DNA of 34,620 nt from Flavobacteriaceae bacterium (GCA_947457255.1 CANGUZ010000026.1:1-34620); one strand, 5' to 3'. Shown: positions 1-7,674, counted from the first letter of the stretch. Program-made: numbers and translations. The notes: generated by a model not told the origin, from the sequence alone.

Positions 1-38
1 TAAGTAAAGATAAGGTTCGAATCCGGACGATGCCTCTG

Positions 39-94
39 AAACCTTTAAGGACTCGAGCGCAGCGAACTGGCGAAGCAAACTTGGAGGTTTTTTT
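39..94 (+). terminator. Terminator-like hairpin, repeat copy 1
   Basis: AAACCTTTAAG (39-49) pairs with CTTGGAGGTTT (80-90), allowing G-T wobbles, over 11 positions around a 30-nt loop, and is followed by T residues. The compensating changes between copies suggest that the stem is maintained. Confidence 0.5.
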
Positions 95-153
95 ATGTAA
101 ATTTTTAAGAAAAATTAAGTAAAGATAAGGTTCGAATCCGGACGATGCCTCTG

Positions 154-208
154 AAACCTTCAAGGACTCGAGCGCAGCGAACTGGCGAAGCAAACTTGGG
201 GGTTTTTT
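154..208 (+). terminator. Terminator-like hairpin, repeat copy 2
   Basis: AAACCTTCAAG (154-164) pairs with CTTGGGGGTTT (195-205) over 11 positions with wobbles and ends in a T-run. The stem differs from copy 1 at one position on each side, yet pairing is kept. Confidence 0.5.
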
Positions 209-266
209 ATGTAAATTTTTAAGAAAAATTAAGTAAAGATAGGGTTCGAATCCGGACAATGCCTCT

Positions 267-323
267 AAACCTTCGAGGAAAAGAAAAAAGTGAACTGGCA
301 AAGCAAAATTGGAGGTTTTTTTT
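267..323 (+). terminator. Terminator-like hairpin, repeat copy 3
   Basis: AAACCTTCGA (267-276) pairs with TTGGAGGTTT (309-318) over 10 positions and is followed by a run of T. The loop has diverged from copies 1 and 2 but the stem still pairs. Confidence 0.5.
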
Positions 324-402
324 ACAAATTTGGTAATAAAATATTTTGAATATCTGAAAGATGATTCAAAAAGGTTTGAAAAGTTTTCAATGTTTTAACG
401 TT

Positions 403-514
403 GCAGCTACAAGAAGTTGGCGATTTCGGAGACGAAAACTGTCTGCCAGCACTGAACTTGATACGAAGCACAAAGCTTCATTTAACCACTGAACCGCCAA
501 TTTCTTGTAGGTGC
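403..514. repeat. Imperfect inverted repeat (attC-like stem-loop)
   Basis: Arms 403-422 (GCAGCTACAAGAAGTTGGCG) and 495-514 are complementary at 18 of 20 positions. The loop contains a smaller perfect hairpin, GAAGC/GCTTC. The open frame that can be read across this stretch on the plus strand is judged spurious, because the region is explained by the fold. Confidence 0.8.
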
Positions 515-531
515 TGTTATAGGGCGTTTTT

Positions 532-1107
532 CTATTCCTCAATGTCTTCAAATGTTAGTTCATTTTTGGTTTTGCTTATTGATATTCGTCTGAAGGTCGG
601 TGCATAACCTTTTTGTCCTGATGGTTGGAAATATTCTCTAACGTAACAATATGCATTTTCATAATTCCAGATAACCTTTGGCCCAAAATATCTATCATGG
701 TTATATGGATGGTTGTCAATTACGTCCTTGCTTGTGTGAAAGTCTTTGGAGCTTTTAATTTTTAGAATTGCTGCTTGTCTGTCACGTTCTGATATTTCTA
801 AAGTAAACGTGTGATAATAGTCCCCAATTGCTGAAAATGATTCATTTTTAAATAAATCAAATTCGTCTGTCAGAATAATGCCTTGCTCTTCAACTAATTC
901 TTTTGCATTATTCTTAGTAAAAAGTTGGTCTTCGAATGCAATAAAAAGTCCGATTGTTAAAACGATGAGTCCGAATGCAATTGTCAAGTATTTTGCTGTC
1001 TTTGGATAGCCCATTTTTTTTGGAACGAAATAAAATAAGCATCCAAGTCCGATTGGAAGTCCAACGAAAACTAATACTAAAAGTCCTATGAATAAATATG
1101 CGTCCAA
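532..1107 (-). CDS. Hypothetical membrane-anchored protein (cassette gene)
   Basis: I do not recognise this 191-residue protein. Its first 60 residues hold two hydrophobic segments (about 4-26 and 40-58) separated by a short basic turn. The rest (about 65-191) is polar and looks like one soluble domain with several aromatic residues and a tyrosine-rich stretch near 150-160 (YCYVREYF). An inner-membrane protein with its C-terminal domain on one face is the simplest reading. The stop codon lies one base from the GTTATAGGGC junction and the start 34 bases from the opposite junction, so the gene nearly fills the cassette-like unit. No partner gene is visible and the function is unknown. Confidence 0.75.
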   Translation of the reverse strand: MDAYLFIGLLVLVFVGLPIGLGCLFYFVPKKMGYPKTAKYLTIAFGLIVLTIGLFIAFEDQLFTKNNAKELVEEQGIILTDEFDLFKNESFSAIGDYYHTFTLEISERDRQAAILKIKSSKDFHTSKDVIDNHPYNHDRYFGPKVIWNYENAYCYVREYFQPSGQKGYAPTFRRISISKTKNELTFEDIEE

Positions 1108-1155
1108 TTTTCTGTTTCTGTCTGTTTCGGGTGTCGTCCTAAAATGCCCTATAAC

Positions 1156-1307
1156 TCGTTAATTGGTCTTACAGAATCAAACCTATCACCCTAATTTTGG
1201 ATAGATAGGTCTGATAAACGTCAGACTTTATTTACTATTCCAAATATAATTCATTAAACACTACTTCTTTTAAAAATAGTTATAGTTATGAACTATTTTA
1301 GAACCTC
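1156..1307. other. Short gene-free spacer with two competing small hairpins
   Basis: ACCTATC (1181-1187) can pair with GATAGGT (1204-1210), and GTCTGA (1209-1214) with TCAGAC (1221-1226). The two stems overlap at 1209-1210 and exclude each other. There is no clear T-run on either strand, so they are not called as terminators. Nothing else is seen. Confidence 0.35.
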
Positions 1308-1982
1308 CTACTCTATCTTCTCCAAGACCTTTTTAGCCAATTTATTTTCGCTAGGAAACCAGCCTTGAAACATTAGAACCATTCCGAAAATAAGTAACAA
1401 AATACTGATAAGCTTTTTTATTTTTAGAATGTTGTTTGGTGTCATTTTGTGTTTTAATTGCTTGGCTAATATAATTTTTCCAATGTCTATTATGAGGTAA
1501 CTTGCTATAACTGTAGAGAAAAAAACAATCATTCTAGGGGTTTCTAATTGTAATTTTGGTCCAATTGTGATTAGTATCAAAAACCAAAAAAGTAATACCC
1601 CAACATTTATAAAGTTTAATAAAAACCCTTTGATAAATAAACTTAAATAATCTTTTTTTAATATTTCGTTTATGGTTTTTTTATCTAGATTTTTAGACGT
1701 TTTATGTATTTTTAATAAAGAAATTATGCCATAAGTAAACATTAATATTCCACCAAAAATATAAATGGCTGGGTCATTTTTTATGGATTGAATGAGCCGA
1801 TAACTACTAAAATAAGCAATAGTAATAAAAACTATATCAGCAAAAACAACTCCTAAATCAAATACAAAAGCAGCTCTAAATCCTTTTACAGCACTGGTTT
1901 CTAATAACACAAAAAAAACAGGACCTACCATGAAACTTAAAAAAATTCCTAATGGTATTCCTGATAAAATATCTTCAATCAT
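1308..1982 (-). CDS. LysE/RhtB-family amino-acid exporter
   Basis: This 224-residue inner-membrane protein has about six hydrophobic segments, the usual size and topology of the LysE superfamily, which exports amino acids or related small molecules by proton exchange. The N-terminal signature is clear: GIPLGIFLSFMVGPVFFVLL with the GP motif, followed by a KGFRAA segment like that after the first helix in this family. A basic loop (about residues 91-110) separates the two halves. The substrate cannot be predicted. It lies 35 bases downstream of the head-GIN gene and may be read with it and rnr. Confidence 0.8.
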   Translation of the reverse strand: MIEDILSGIPLGIFLSFMVGPVFFVLLETSAVKGFRAAFVFDLGVVFADIVFITIAYFSSYRLIQSIKNDPAIYIFGGILMFTYGIISLLKIHKTSKNLDKKTINEILKKDYLSLFIKGFLLNFINVGVLLFWFLILITIGPKLQLETPRMIVFFSTVIASYLIIDIGKIILAKQLKHKMTPNNILKIKKLISILLLIFGMVLMFQGWFPSENKLAKKVLEKIE

Positions 1983-2017
1983 TTTTTACTCATTAAAACA
2001 AAACCAAAAATAAGGAA

Positions 2018-2686
2018 TTATTTCTTAGCTTCTTCTATGCTGCCACCTGCAACTATCTTTTGATTAATTTGTTTTGGCTTTCCGTAAATGGTAATATTGC
2101 CACCAGCACGAACTTTTGCATCTACAAAATCAGTTGCATTAATATTGGCTTCACCACCAGCATTTGCTGTAATAATGGTTTGATTAGTAATTAATTTTTC
2201 GGCTTCATAAATACCTCCAGAATTAACAAGAACGTCTTGATTTGTTGCTTTGCCTTCTAATTGTACTTTAGAACCATTGGAGACTTTTACTGTTACTCTT
2301 TCTGTTGCAATTTTAATTTTAATTTCTGAGCCTTCTTTAGCAATTATATCAAAAGCTGTGGAATTAAAAGTAGCTTCGCTCGAAATTCTTGAGCCTTCAT
2401 TAGCTTCTACTGCATCTAATTTTTTATAGTAAACGGTTGCCGAAATGTTATCACCAGATAATAACTTCGTTAATGGTAATCTAATTTTTAATTCTCCGTT
2501 TTTATTGACTAATTCTACTTCATTTGAACCTGAACCGTTCAGCAACACTTTATTTTCAGATGAAGGCACCAATACAACATCTATTTTATCAAATGAGGTA
2601 ACTTTATTGAAATTTCCAACTTCTTTCTCAGTTTGTGAAAATGCTACTGAACTGATTAATAATAAACTAAAAACTATTTTTTTCAT
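2018..2686 (-). CDS. Head-GIN domain protein (DUF2807), secreted
   Basis: The 222-residue product starts with a signal peptide (about residues 1-17, hydrophobic core, FSQ at the probable cleavage region). The rest is a repetitive beta-strand pattern rich in N, G, S, V and I, with phrases such as VLVPSSENKVLLNGSGS and GNITIYGKPKQINQKIVAGG. This is typical of the DUF2807 putative auto-transporter adhesin head-GIN domain, a right-handed beta-helix common in Bacteroidota. It is expected to be periplasmic or surface-exposed; its role is not established. Only 2 bases separate it from the rnr stop codon, so co-transcription is likely although the functions look unrelated. Confidence 0.85.
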   Translation of the reverse strand: MKKIVFSLLLISSVAFSQTEKEVGNFNKVTSFDKIDVVLVPSSENKVLLNGSGSNEVELVNKNGELKIRLPLTKLLSGDNISATVYYKKLDAVEANEGSRISSEATFNSTAFDIIAKEGSEIKIKIATERVTVKVSNGSKVQLEGKATNQDVLVNSGGIYEAEKLITNQTIITANAGGEANINATDFVDAKVRAGGNITIYGKPKQINQKIVAGGSIEEAKK

Positions 2687-2688
2687 GA

Positions 2689-4869
2689 CTATTCGTTTTT
2701 TCTTAAAAATGTAAAATCCAATTGTTTCTTAACTAAATCGGCATTTTTTACTTTAACGTAAACTTCGTCGCCTAATTGTAAAATACTCTTAGAAATTTCG
2801 CCAACTAGAGCATATTGCTTTTCATCAAAGGTGTAATAATCGTCTTTTATTTCTCGAATTCTGCACATTCCTTCGCATTTATTCGAGATGATTTCTACAT
2901 AAATTCCCCATTCGGTTACACCAGAAATAACACCCAAGAACTCTTCGTCTTTGTGGTCTTGCATGTATTTTATTTGCATGTATTTTATAGAATCCCGTTC
3001 AGCATTTGTAGCAAGACTTTCCATATTAGAAGAATGCACACATTTTTCTTCAAACACATCTGAATCGACGCTTTTTCCGCCATCTAAATAATATTGAAGT
3101 AATCGGTGTACCATTACATCAGGATAACGTCTGATTGGCGATGTAAAATGGCTGTAGTAATCAAAAGCCAAACCGTAGTGACCAATATTTTCTGTCGAAT
3201 ATTTGGCTTTACTCATCGTTCTGATTGCTAAAGTGTCAATTAAATTTTGTTCTTTCTTACCGTTTACATCTGACATTAATTGGTTTAACGATTTTGAAAT
3301 ATCTTTTTTATCTCTTAAATCAATCTTGTAACCAAATTTAGAAATCAAGGCCTGCATGGCAAAAAGCTTGTCTTCGTTAGGCTCGTCGTGAATTCTATAA
3401 ACAAATGTTTTCTTTTGTTTTCCGATATATTCAGCAACTTTTCTATTAGCAAGAAGCATGAATTCTTCTATTAAATGATTGGCATCTTTAGATACTTTGA
3501 AATAAACGCCTTCAGGCTCGCCTTCTTCTGTTAAATTGAATTTTACTTCCACTTTATCAAATGAAATTGCTCCATTATTCATTCTATTTCTTCTAAGAAT
3601 TTTGGCTAATTCATCTAATTTTAAAGTCGCTTCTGTAATTTCATCCGATGCTTTGTATTCCTTTCCAGTCAAAGAAATTTCAGCTGGAATTATACTAGCT
3701 TTTGTTTCTATAATTACTTGTGCTTCTTCATACGAAAATCGTTGATCAGAATTGATAACTGTTCTTCCGAACCATTGGTTTCTAACAATAGCTTTTTCAT
3801 CTATTTCGAAAATGGCTGAAAATGTATATTTTTCTTCATTTGGGCGTAACGAACAAGCAAAAATTGATAAAACTTCAGGTAACATTGGTACCACTCTATC
3901 TACTAAATAAACCGAAGTACCCCGATTGTATGCTTCATCATCTAGAATAGTTCCTTCTTGTAAATAATGCGAAACATCGGCAATATGAACACCAATTTCG
4001 TAATTTCCGTTTTCTAATTTTTTAAAAGATAGTGCATCGTCAAAATCTTTTGCATCTTTTGGGTCTATGGTATACGTTAGCGTATCTCGCATGTCACGAC
4101 GTTTAGCCACTTCACTTTCTTGAATTGTTGTATCTATTTTTTGTGCAAAAACTTCAACTTCAACTGGAAAATCATAAGGCAAACCATACTCGGCTAAAAT
4201 GGCATGAATTTCAGTATCGTGTTCTCCAGGTTTTCCTAAAACATTAATTACTGAACCAAATGGTGAATCGGCTTTTTTGGGCCAATCTTCTATTTTAACC
4301 ACAACAACATCACCTTGTTCAGCTCCATTGTATTTATCTTTTGGAATAAAAATATCGGTATACATTTTAGCATTTGCAGTGGTTACAAAAGCAAAATTCT
4401 TTTGAATGTCAATAACTCCAACAAACTCTGTTTTATTTCGTTCTAAAACTTCAATAACTTCACCTTCAGGTCTTTTACCACGACGTCTGTTGTACACATA
4501 AACCTTAACTTTGTCTTTATCTAAAGCATGATTTAAATTATTGGTAGGAATAAAAACATCTTCTTCAATATCAGGAGAAATAAAATAAGCAGTTCTTCTT
4601 GAAGTCATATCGATAGTGCCTTCGAAATAATCTTGCGAAATGGCTTTTACTAAATATTTTCCAGGTTCACTTTCAATAATTACTTTTTGTGCTGCTAGAA
4701 TTTTTAAATCTTTAATGATTTCGTTTCTGCTTTTAGTATCATCTAATTCTAAAACAGCACATATTTGTTTGTAATTGAATGGTTTATTTGCGTTTTGTGA
4801 TAGTATTTTTAAAATCTTTTCGGAGAAGGTTTTCTCCTTTTTTCCAAACTTTTTTGGGAATTTACTCAT
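2689..4869 (-). CDS. rnr: Ribonuclease R
   Basis: This 726-residue enzyme is a processive 3'-5' exoribonuclease that degrades structured RNA and takes part in RNA quality control. The order is standard: an N-terminal winged-helix region (about 15-75), cold-shock-type OB domains (about 80-235), the RNB catalytic domain (about 258-590) and a C-terminal S1 domain (about 643-722). The metal-binding aspartates are in DPKDAKDFDDA (269-279), and the later conserved HFTSPIRRYPD is at 574-584. Length matches the family. The strand switch to the plus-strand DUF2007 gene lies just upstream. The spacer has no good TAnnTTTG promoter match. Confidence 0.97.
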   Translation of the reverse strand: MSKFPKKFGKKEKTFSEKILKILSQNANKPFNYKQICAVLELDDTKSRNEIIKDLKILAAQKVIIESEPGKYLVKAISQDYFEGTIDMTSRRTAYFISPDIEEDVFIPTNNLNHALDKDKVKVYVYNRRRGKRPEGEVIEVLERNKTEFVGVIDIQKNFAFVTTANAKMYTDIFIPKDKYNGAEQGDVVVVKIEDWPKKADSPFGSVINVLGKPGEHDTEIHAILAEYGLPYDFPVEVEVFAQKIDTTIQESEVAKRRDMRDTLTYTIDPKDAKDFDDALSFKKLENGNYEIGVHIADVSHYLQEGTILDDEAYNRGTSVYLVDRVVPMLPEVLSIFACSLRPNEEKYTFSAIFEIDEKAIVRNQWFGRTVINSDQRFSYEEAQVIIETKASIIPAEISLTGKEYKASDEITEATLKLDELAKILRRNRMNNGAISFDKVEVKFNLTEEGEPEGVYFKVSKDANHLIEEFMLLANRKVAEYIGKQKKTFVYRIHDEPNEDKLFAMQALISKFGYKIDLRDKKDISKSLNQLMSDVNGKKEQNLIDTLAIRTMSKAKYSTENIGHYGLAFDYYSHFTSPIRRYPDVMVHRLLQYYLDGGKSVDSDVFEEKCVHSSNMESLATNAERDSIKYMQIKYMQDHKDEEFLGVISGVTEWGIYVEIISNKCEGMCRIREIKDDYYTFDEKQYALVGEISKSILQLGDEVYVKVKNADLVKKQLDFTFLRKNE

Positions 4870-4980
4870 ATTCTTTTTCTTAATAATGTCTAAAATTACA
4901 AAGAAGTATTAAGATAAAAGTATTTAGTTTTAAGATTTATCTAAAAAGTAACATTTAACTATCTTTATAAAAAAATAAAA

Positions 4981-5214
4981 ATGAATGAATTTGTAACGAT
5001 TGCCACTTTTAATTTTGCTCACGAAACTATTATTTTAAAATCTATTCTAGAACGAGAAGGAATTCCGTATTTTTTAAAAAATGAGAATTTAATTGCTATA
5101 GATCCATTAGCAAGTTTTGCTTACGGCGGAATTGATTTGCAGGTTCACCCTAACGATGTTTTGCAAGTTCAAGAAATTTTAGATCAAATGAATACTAATT
5201 TAGATATAGTTTGA
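4981..5214 (+). CDS. DUF2007 domain protein (putative signal-transducing small protein)
   Basis: This 77-residue soluble protein fits the DUF2007 pattern: an N-terminal strand (FVTIATF), a helix (ETIILKSILEREGI), a central strand region with IDPLASFAYGGIDLQV, and a final segment in which VHPNDVLQVQEILDQ resembles the family's conserved end. The fold is a small ferredoxin-like alpha-beta domain, and the molecular function is unknown. It stands alone between rnr on the other strand and the long gene-free stretch that follows, with an AT-rich leader containing TATCTTTA, a weak -7-like match. Confidence 0.8.
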   Translation: MNEFVTIATFNFAHETIILKSILEREGIPYFLKNENLIAIDPLASFAYGGIDLQVHPNDVLQVQEILDQMNTNLDIV

Positions 5215-5877
5215 AATTCTAAATAATATTTAAAATGTAAAGTTTTCAACATCTATTAAAAACAACAAAAAGAAAATTGAATTTTAAATTAATTTATGAT
5301 GGTTATAATAGCTTGTTAATAGTTACAATAACTTTAATTTTAAAATAGTGATTTAATAGTTTTAGTTATTTATAACGACTTGTTAACATACTTATCTTAG
5401 TTTAAAAGCTTCATTTTAAAGTCATTTTAAAAAACAATTAACAACTGTTAATAAATGAAAAACCATTGTTTTTGTAAATAAGTTTAACACCTCTTTTTTG
5501 TTAATAATAGCTTTCTAGTTGCTAATAACTTTTATAAAAAATAAGCAAACTAAATTAGGTTTTTTAATCTCGGTTTTGGATTACAATTTAAACTGATACA
5601 AACAAGAAATAGTTCTAAAATTCTATCTAAAGTTGTTAACACATAATGTTAATTTAAAGTTAACTGATTATCAAGTAATTAGTTTTAATTGTTAACATAA
5701 CATATTTTAAACTTTTCAAGTTATTGATTTATAGATTTTTATATTTAAAATAATTTTCTTATCTATGGTAGAGAGCTTATTATTAGAAAGTTAAATCTAC
5801 CTTAATTTATTTATTTTCTGTAATCGTAATAAACAAATAAGTTTCAGTAAATTTGCTTTGCTAATTTAAATAAAATT
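5215..5877. other. Gene-free AT-rich region with clustered TGTTAA words; candidate replication origin or regulatory region
   Basis: No plausible gene lies in these 663 bases. The word TGTTAA occurs on the plus strand at 5314, 5381, 5446, 5499, 5634, 5647 and 5690. An inverted copy at 5438-5443 forms the dyad ATTAACA-AC-TGTTAAT with the one at 5446, and GTTAAC recurs at 5659-5664. TGTTAATAA (5446, 5499) differs from the E. coli-type DnaA box TGTGGATAA at two positions. Genes to the left are on the minus strand and most to the right on the plus strand, the polarity expected around an origin. An origin is only a hypothesis; a regulator array is possible. Confidence 0.4.
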
Positions 5878-6309
5878 ATGATGAAAATTGCTATCGGAAA
5901 TGACCATGCTGGACCAGATTATAAAGCAGCAATTGTAAATATGTTAATTGCAAAAGGATACGAAATAATAAATTACGGAACCGATACTTTTGATAGTGTT
6001 GATTATCCAGATTTTGGACATCCTGTAGCAAATGATGTTTCAGATGGGAAGGTAGATTTTGGTATAGTAATTTGCGGTAGCGGAAACGGAATTGCTATGA
6101 CGGTAAACAAACATCCTAAAGTACGCGCTGCCTTATGTTGGACTAAAGAAATTGCTGCATTAGCGAGACAACATAATGATGCAAACATTATAAGTATTCC
6201 TGCACGTTTCACATCGATTCCTCAGGCGGTTGAAATGGTGGAAACGTTTTTAAACACTGATTTTGAGGGTGGAAGGCATCAAAATAGAGTGGATAAAATA
6301 AGTTGTTAA
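5878..6309 (+). CDS. rpiB: Ribose-5-phosphate isomerase B
   Basis: This 143-residue cytosolic enzyme interconverts ribose 5-phosphate and ribulose 5-phosphate in the pentose phosphate pathway. The RpiB/LacA signature is intact: GNDHAG (7-12) near the N terminus, the catalytic cysteine C66 in ICGSGNG, and H99 in RQHNDAN. Length is normal. Translation could begin at either of two adjacent ATGs; the first is used here. A -7-like TAAATTTG is at 5848-5855 but no TTG sits at the right spacing. The next gene starts one base after the stop, so it heads a small operon ending with the CDF transporter. Confidence 0.95.
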   Translation: MMKIAIGNDHAGPDYKAAIVNMLIAKGYEIINYGTDTFDSVDYPDFGHPVANDVSDGKVDFGIVICGSGNGIAMTVNKHPKVRAALCWTKEIAALARQHNDANIISIPARFTSIPQAVEMVETFLNTDFEGGRHQNRVDKISC

Positions 6310-6310
6310 A

Positions 6311-6643
6311 ATGGATTTTTTTTCTAAAGATTGTAAAGTTCAAATTTATATCAGTAAGCGAGTAGCTTTTTTTACTTTTCTTATAGGAAGCATTATTTTA
6401 TTACTTTATTATCTTACACATTTTCACGGAACTATATATTTTTCACTTTTATTTATGGTAAGTGCATTTTTTGTAAATACATTTTTTACCATTCAACTTT
6501 TGATTAGTTATAGTAAGAATAAGGATTATAGAAAACCAATATTAACGGCACTTTTTTTACTTTTTCTTAATATTCCTATTGGATATTTATACGTTGATTT
6601 AGGATTTAAAATATATCATTTAATTTCATCTTCCATTGTCTAA
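6311..6643 (+). CDS. Small hypothetical membrane protein
   Basis: This 110-residue protein has three hydrophobic segments (about 19-37, 42-66 and 77-105) and a short N-terminal cytoplasmic-like stretch. I do not recognise a family. It starts one base after rpiB and its last eight bases overlap the start of the CDF transporter, so translation of the three is probably coupled. The position suggests a membrane protein expressed with the metal exporter, but no metal-binding motif is apparent apart from an isolated THFHG. Confidence 0.7.
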   Translation: MDFFSKDCKVQIYISKRVAFFTFLIGSIILLLYYLTHFHGTIYFSLLFMVSAFFVNTFFTIQLLISYSKNKDYRKPILTALFLLFLNIPIGYLYVDLGFKIYHLISSSIV

Positions 6644-7538
6644 TATACACAATCACAACCACGAAGTTAACAGCAAGAATCTTTCCATTTCTATTTTTTT
6701 GAATATTGGCATTACTTTAGCACAGGTAATAGGCGGAATACTTTCAGGAAGTTTAGCCTTATTATCAGATGCCTTACATAATTTTAGTGATGTAATTTCA
6801 TTAGTGCTTAGTCTTTTTGCACATCGTTTGTCAAAGAAAGATGCTAACGAGAATAGAACTTTTGGTTACAAACGTGCCGAAATTATTGCCGCTTTTGTCA
6901 ATTCGATAACCTTAATTTTAGTGGCAATTTTCCTTATTTATGAAGCTTTCATTCGTTTCACCAATCCCATTATTATTAGTTCTAATTTAGTAATAGGATT
7001 GTCTTTTTTAGGAATCGTTTTCAACGGAATTTCAGCAATTATTCTTAAGAAAGATTCAGAGCATAACATCAATATGAAGTCGGCTTATTTGCATTTGTTT
7101 ACAGATATGTTAGCATCAGTAGCGGTGTTAGTAGGGGGCTTGTTGATGAAATATTTTGGTTGGTTTTGGGTCGATAGTGTGATGACTATTTTAATAGCGG
7201 TTTATTTAATTTTTGTTGGTATAGATTTATTGAGAACTTCTACAAAAATGCTGATGCTTTTTACCCCAGATCACATCAATATAAAAGAAATAGTAAGTGA
7301 AGTGCACAAAATTTCAGGAGTAGGGAAGTTGCATCATATACATGTTTGGCATCTTAATGACGGAGAATTACATCTTGAAGCGCATTTAGATTGTTCGAAC
7401 GATATTAAAATGAGCGAATTCAACAATTTACTTCACGAAATAGAACAGGTTTTATTCGAAAAATTCCAAATCAATCATATCAATATTCAACCTGAATTTA
7501 AGAAAGAAGATCCCAAAGACATTATTGTTCAGGATTAA
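6636..7538 (+). CDS. Cation diffusion facilitator, probable Zn2+ exporter (CzcD/ZitB-like)
   Basis: This 300-residue inner-membrane antiporter has six hydrophobic segments and a C-terminal cytoplasmic domain (about 205-290). The metal site of zinc-type CDF proteins is visible: H48 and D52 in SDALHNFSD of the second helix and H153 and D157 in HLFTD of the fifth. The N terminus is histidine-rich (HNHNHE), as is common in zinc members. The C-terminal domain has HHIHVWHL, typical of the family. The start is TTG at 6636 and overlaps the upstream gene by eight bases; it is preferred because it retains the His-rich leader. Zinc is favoured over cobalt, cadmium or iron by the HxxxD pair. Confidence 0.9.
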   Translation: MSNIHNHNHEVNSKNLSISIFLNIGITLAQVIGGILSGSLALLSDALHNFSDVISLVLSLFAHRLSKKDANENRTFGYKRAEIIAAFVNSITLILVAIFLIYEAFIRFTNPIIISSNLVIGLSFLGIVFNGISAIILKKDSEHNINMKSAYLHLFTDMLASVAVLVGGLLMKYFGWFWVDSVMTILIAVYLIFVGIDLLRTSTKMLMLFTPDHINIKEIVSEVHKISGVGKLHHIHVWHLNDGELHLEAHLDCSNDIKMSEFNNLLHEIEQVLFEKFQINHINIQPEFKKEDPKDIIVQD

Positions 7539-7545
7539 AATTTGA

Positions 7546-7648
7546 TTTCCGTCATTTGTTTGACGTAATTTAATTAATTTCCGTCATTTGTTTGACGTAA
7601 TTTAATTGATTTCCGTCAAAATAAGTTTGCCGTATTAAATTAATTAGT
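7546..7648. repeat. 32-bp direct repeats with internal dyad, probable operator array
   Basis: Two nearly perfect 32-bp units (7546-7577, 7578-7609) and a diverged third (7610-7648) each begin ATTTCCGTCA. Each holds a dyad, CGTCA/TGACG in units 1 and 2, and CGTCAAA with TTTGCCG in unit 3. The third unit overlaps the TTG element of the downstream promoter (7627-7629). Direct repeats of a dyad ending in a promoter suggest binding sites for a dimeric regulator. The units abut with no unique spacers, so this is not a CRISPR array. Confidence 0.75.
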
Positions 7649-7655
7649 ACTTTTG
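7627..7655 (+). promoter_or_regulatory. Bacteroidota-type promoter for the DUF4143 ATPase gene
   Basis: TTG at 7627-7629, an 18-nt spacer and TACTTTTG at 7648-7655 match the Bacteroidota consensus. Transcription would start near 7662, just ahead of the ATG at 7675. The element overlaps repeat unit 3. Confidence 0.6.
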
Positions 7656-7674
7656 TATTGATAATTTTTAGATT

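Larger units (their letters stand above)
1..322. repeat. Three tandem ~115-bp repeats with tRNA T-loop-like motif and terminator-like hairpin
   Basis: Units begin at 1, 116 and 230 (periods 115 and 114). The first two are almost identical and the third is diverged and shorter. Each has GGTTCGAATCC (14-24, 129-139, 243-253), which matches the T-loop of a tRNA, then GCCTCT, then a hairpin ending in a T-run. The T-stem outside the loop pairs poorly and no complete cloverleaf is visible, so these are not intact tRNAs. They may be duplicated 3' ends of a tRNA plus terminator whose parent lies left of the window. The repetition is certain; the tRNA origin is inference. Confidence 0.85.
399..1155 (-). 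mobile_element. Integron-type gene cassette-like unit: one gene plus attC-like stem-loop
   Basis: Read on the minus strand, the unit begins at GTTATAGGGC (complement of 1146-1155). It carries the gene at 532-1107, then GCCCTATAAC (complement of 516-525), then two 20-nt arms (complement of 495-514 and 403-422) that pair at 18 of 20 positions around about 72 nt. It ends at GTTAAAA (complement of 393-399). A short stem-loop directly after the stop codon and GTT at both junctions is the architecture of integron cassettes. A circularised unit would bring GCCCTATAAC and GTTATAGGGC together as a perfect R''/R' pair. The GTT sites do not fully match the classical GTTRRRY, and no integrase is in the window. 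A related non-integron repeat is the alternative. Confidence 0.5.

Noticed and set aside
1..322. Three functional tRNA genes
   Set aside because: Only the T-loop motif is present; the T-stem pairs poorly and no D-arm or anticodon arm lies within each 115-bp unit.
401..607. Plus-strand open frame of 68 codons
   Set aside because: It runs across the attC-like stem-loop and into the antisense of the 191-residue gene, and has no family resemblance or promoter.
1156..1307. Terminator of the LysE-type gene
   Set aside because: The small hairpins overlap each other and lack a T-run on the minus strand.
2445..2714. Plus-strand open frame antisense to the head-GIN gene
   Set aside because: It is a shadow of the minus-strand gene; the same applies to the other frames opposite rnr, tex, rpiB and the polysaccharide genes.
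5215..5877. Small RNA or riboswitch
   Set aside because: No GC-rich conserved helices or recognised riboswitch motif; the region is uniformly AT-rich.
7546..7648. Possible CRISPR array
   Set aside because: The 32-bp units are head to tail without unique spacers and no cas gene is near.
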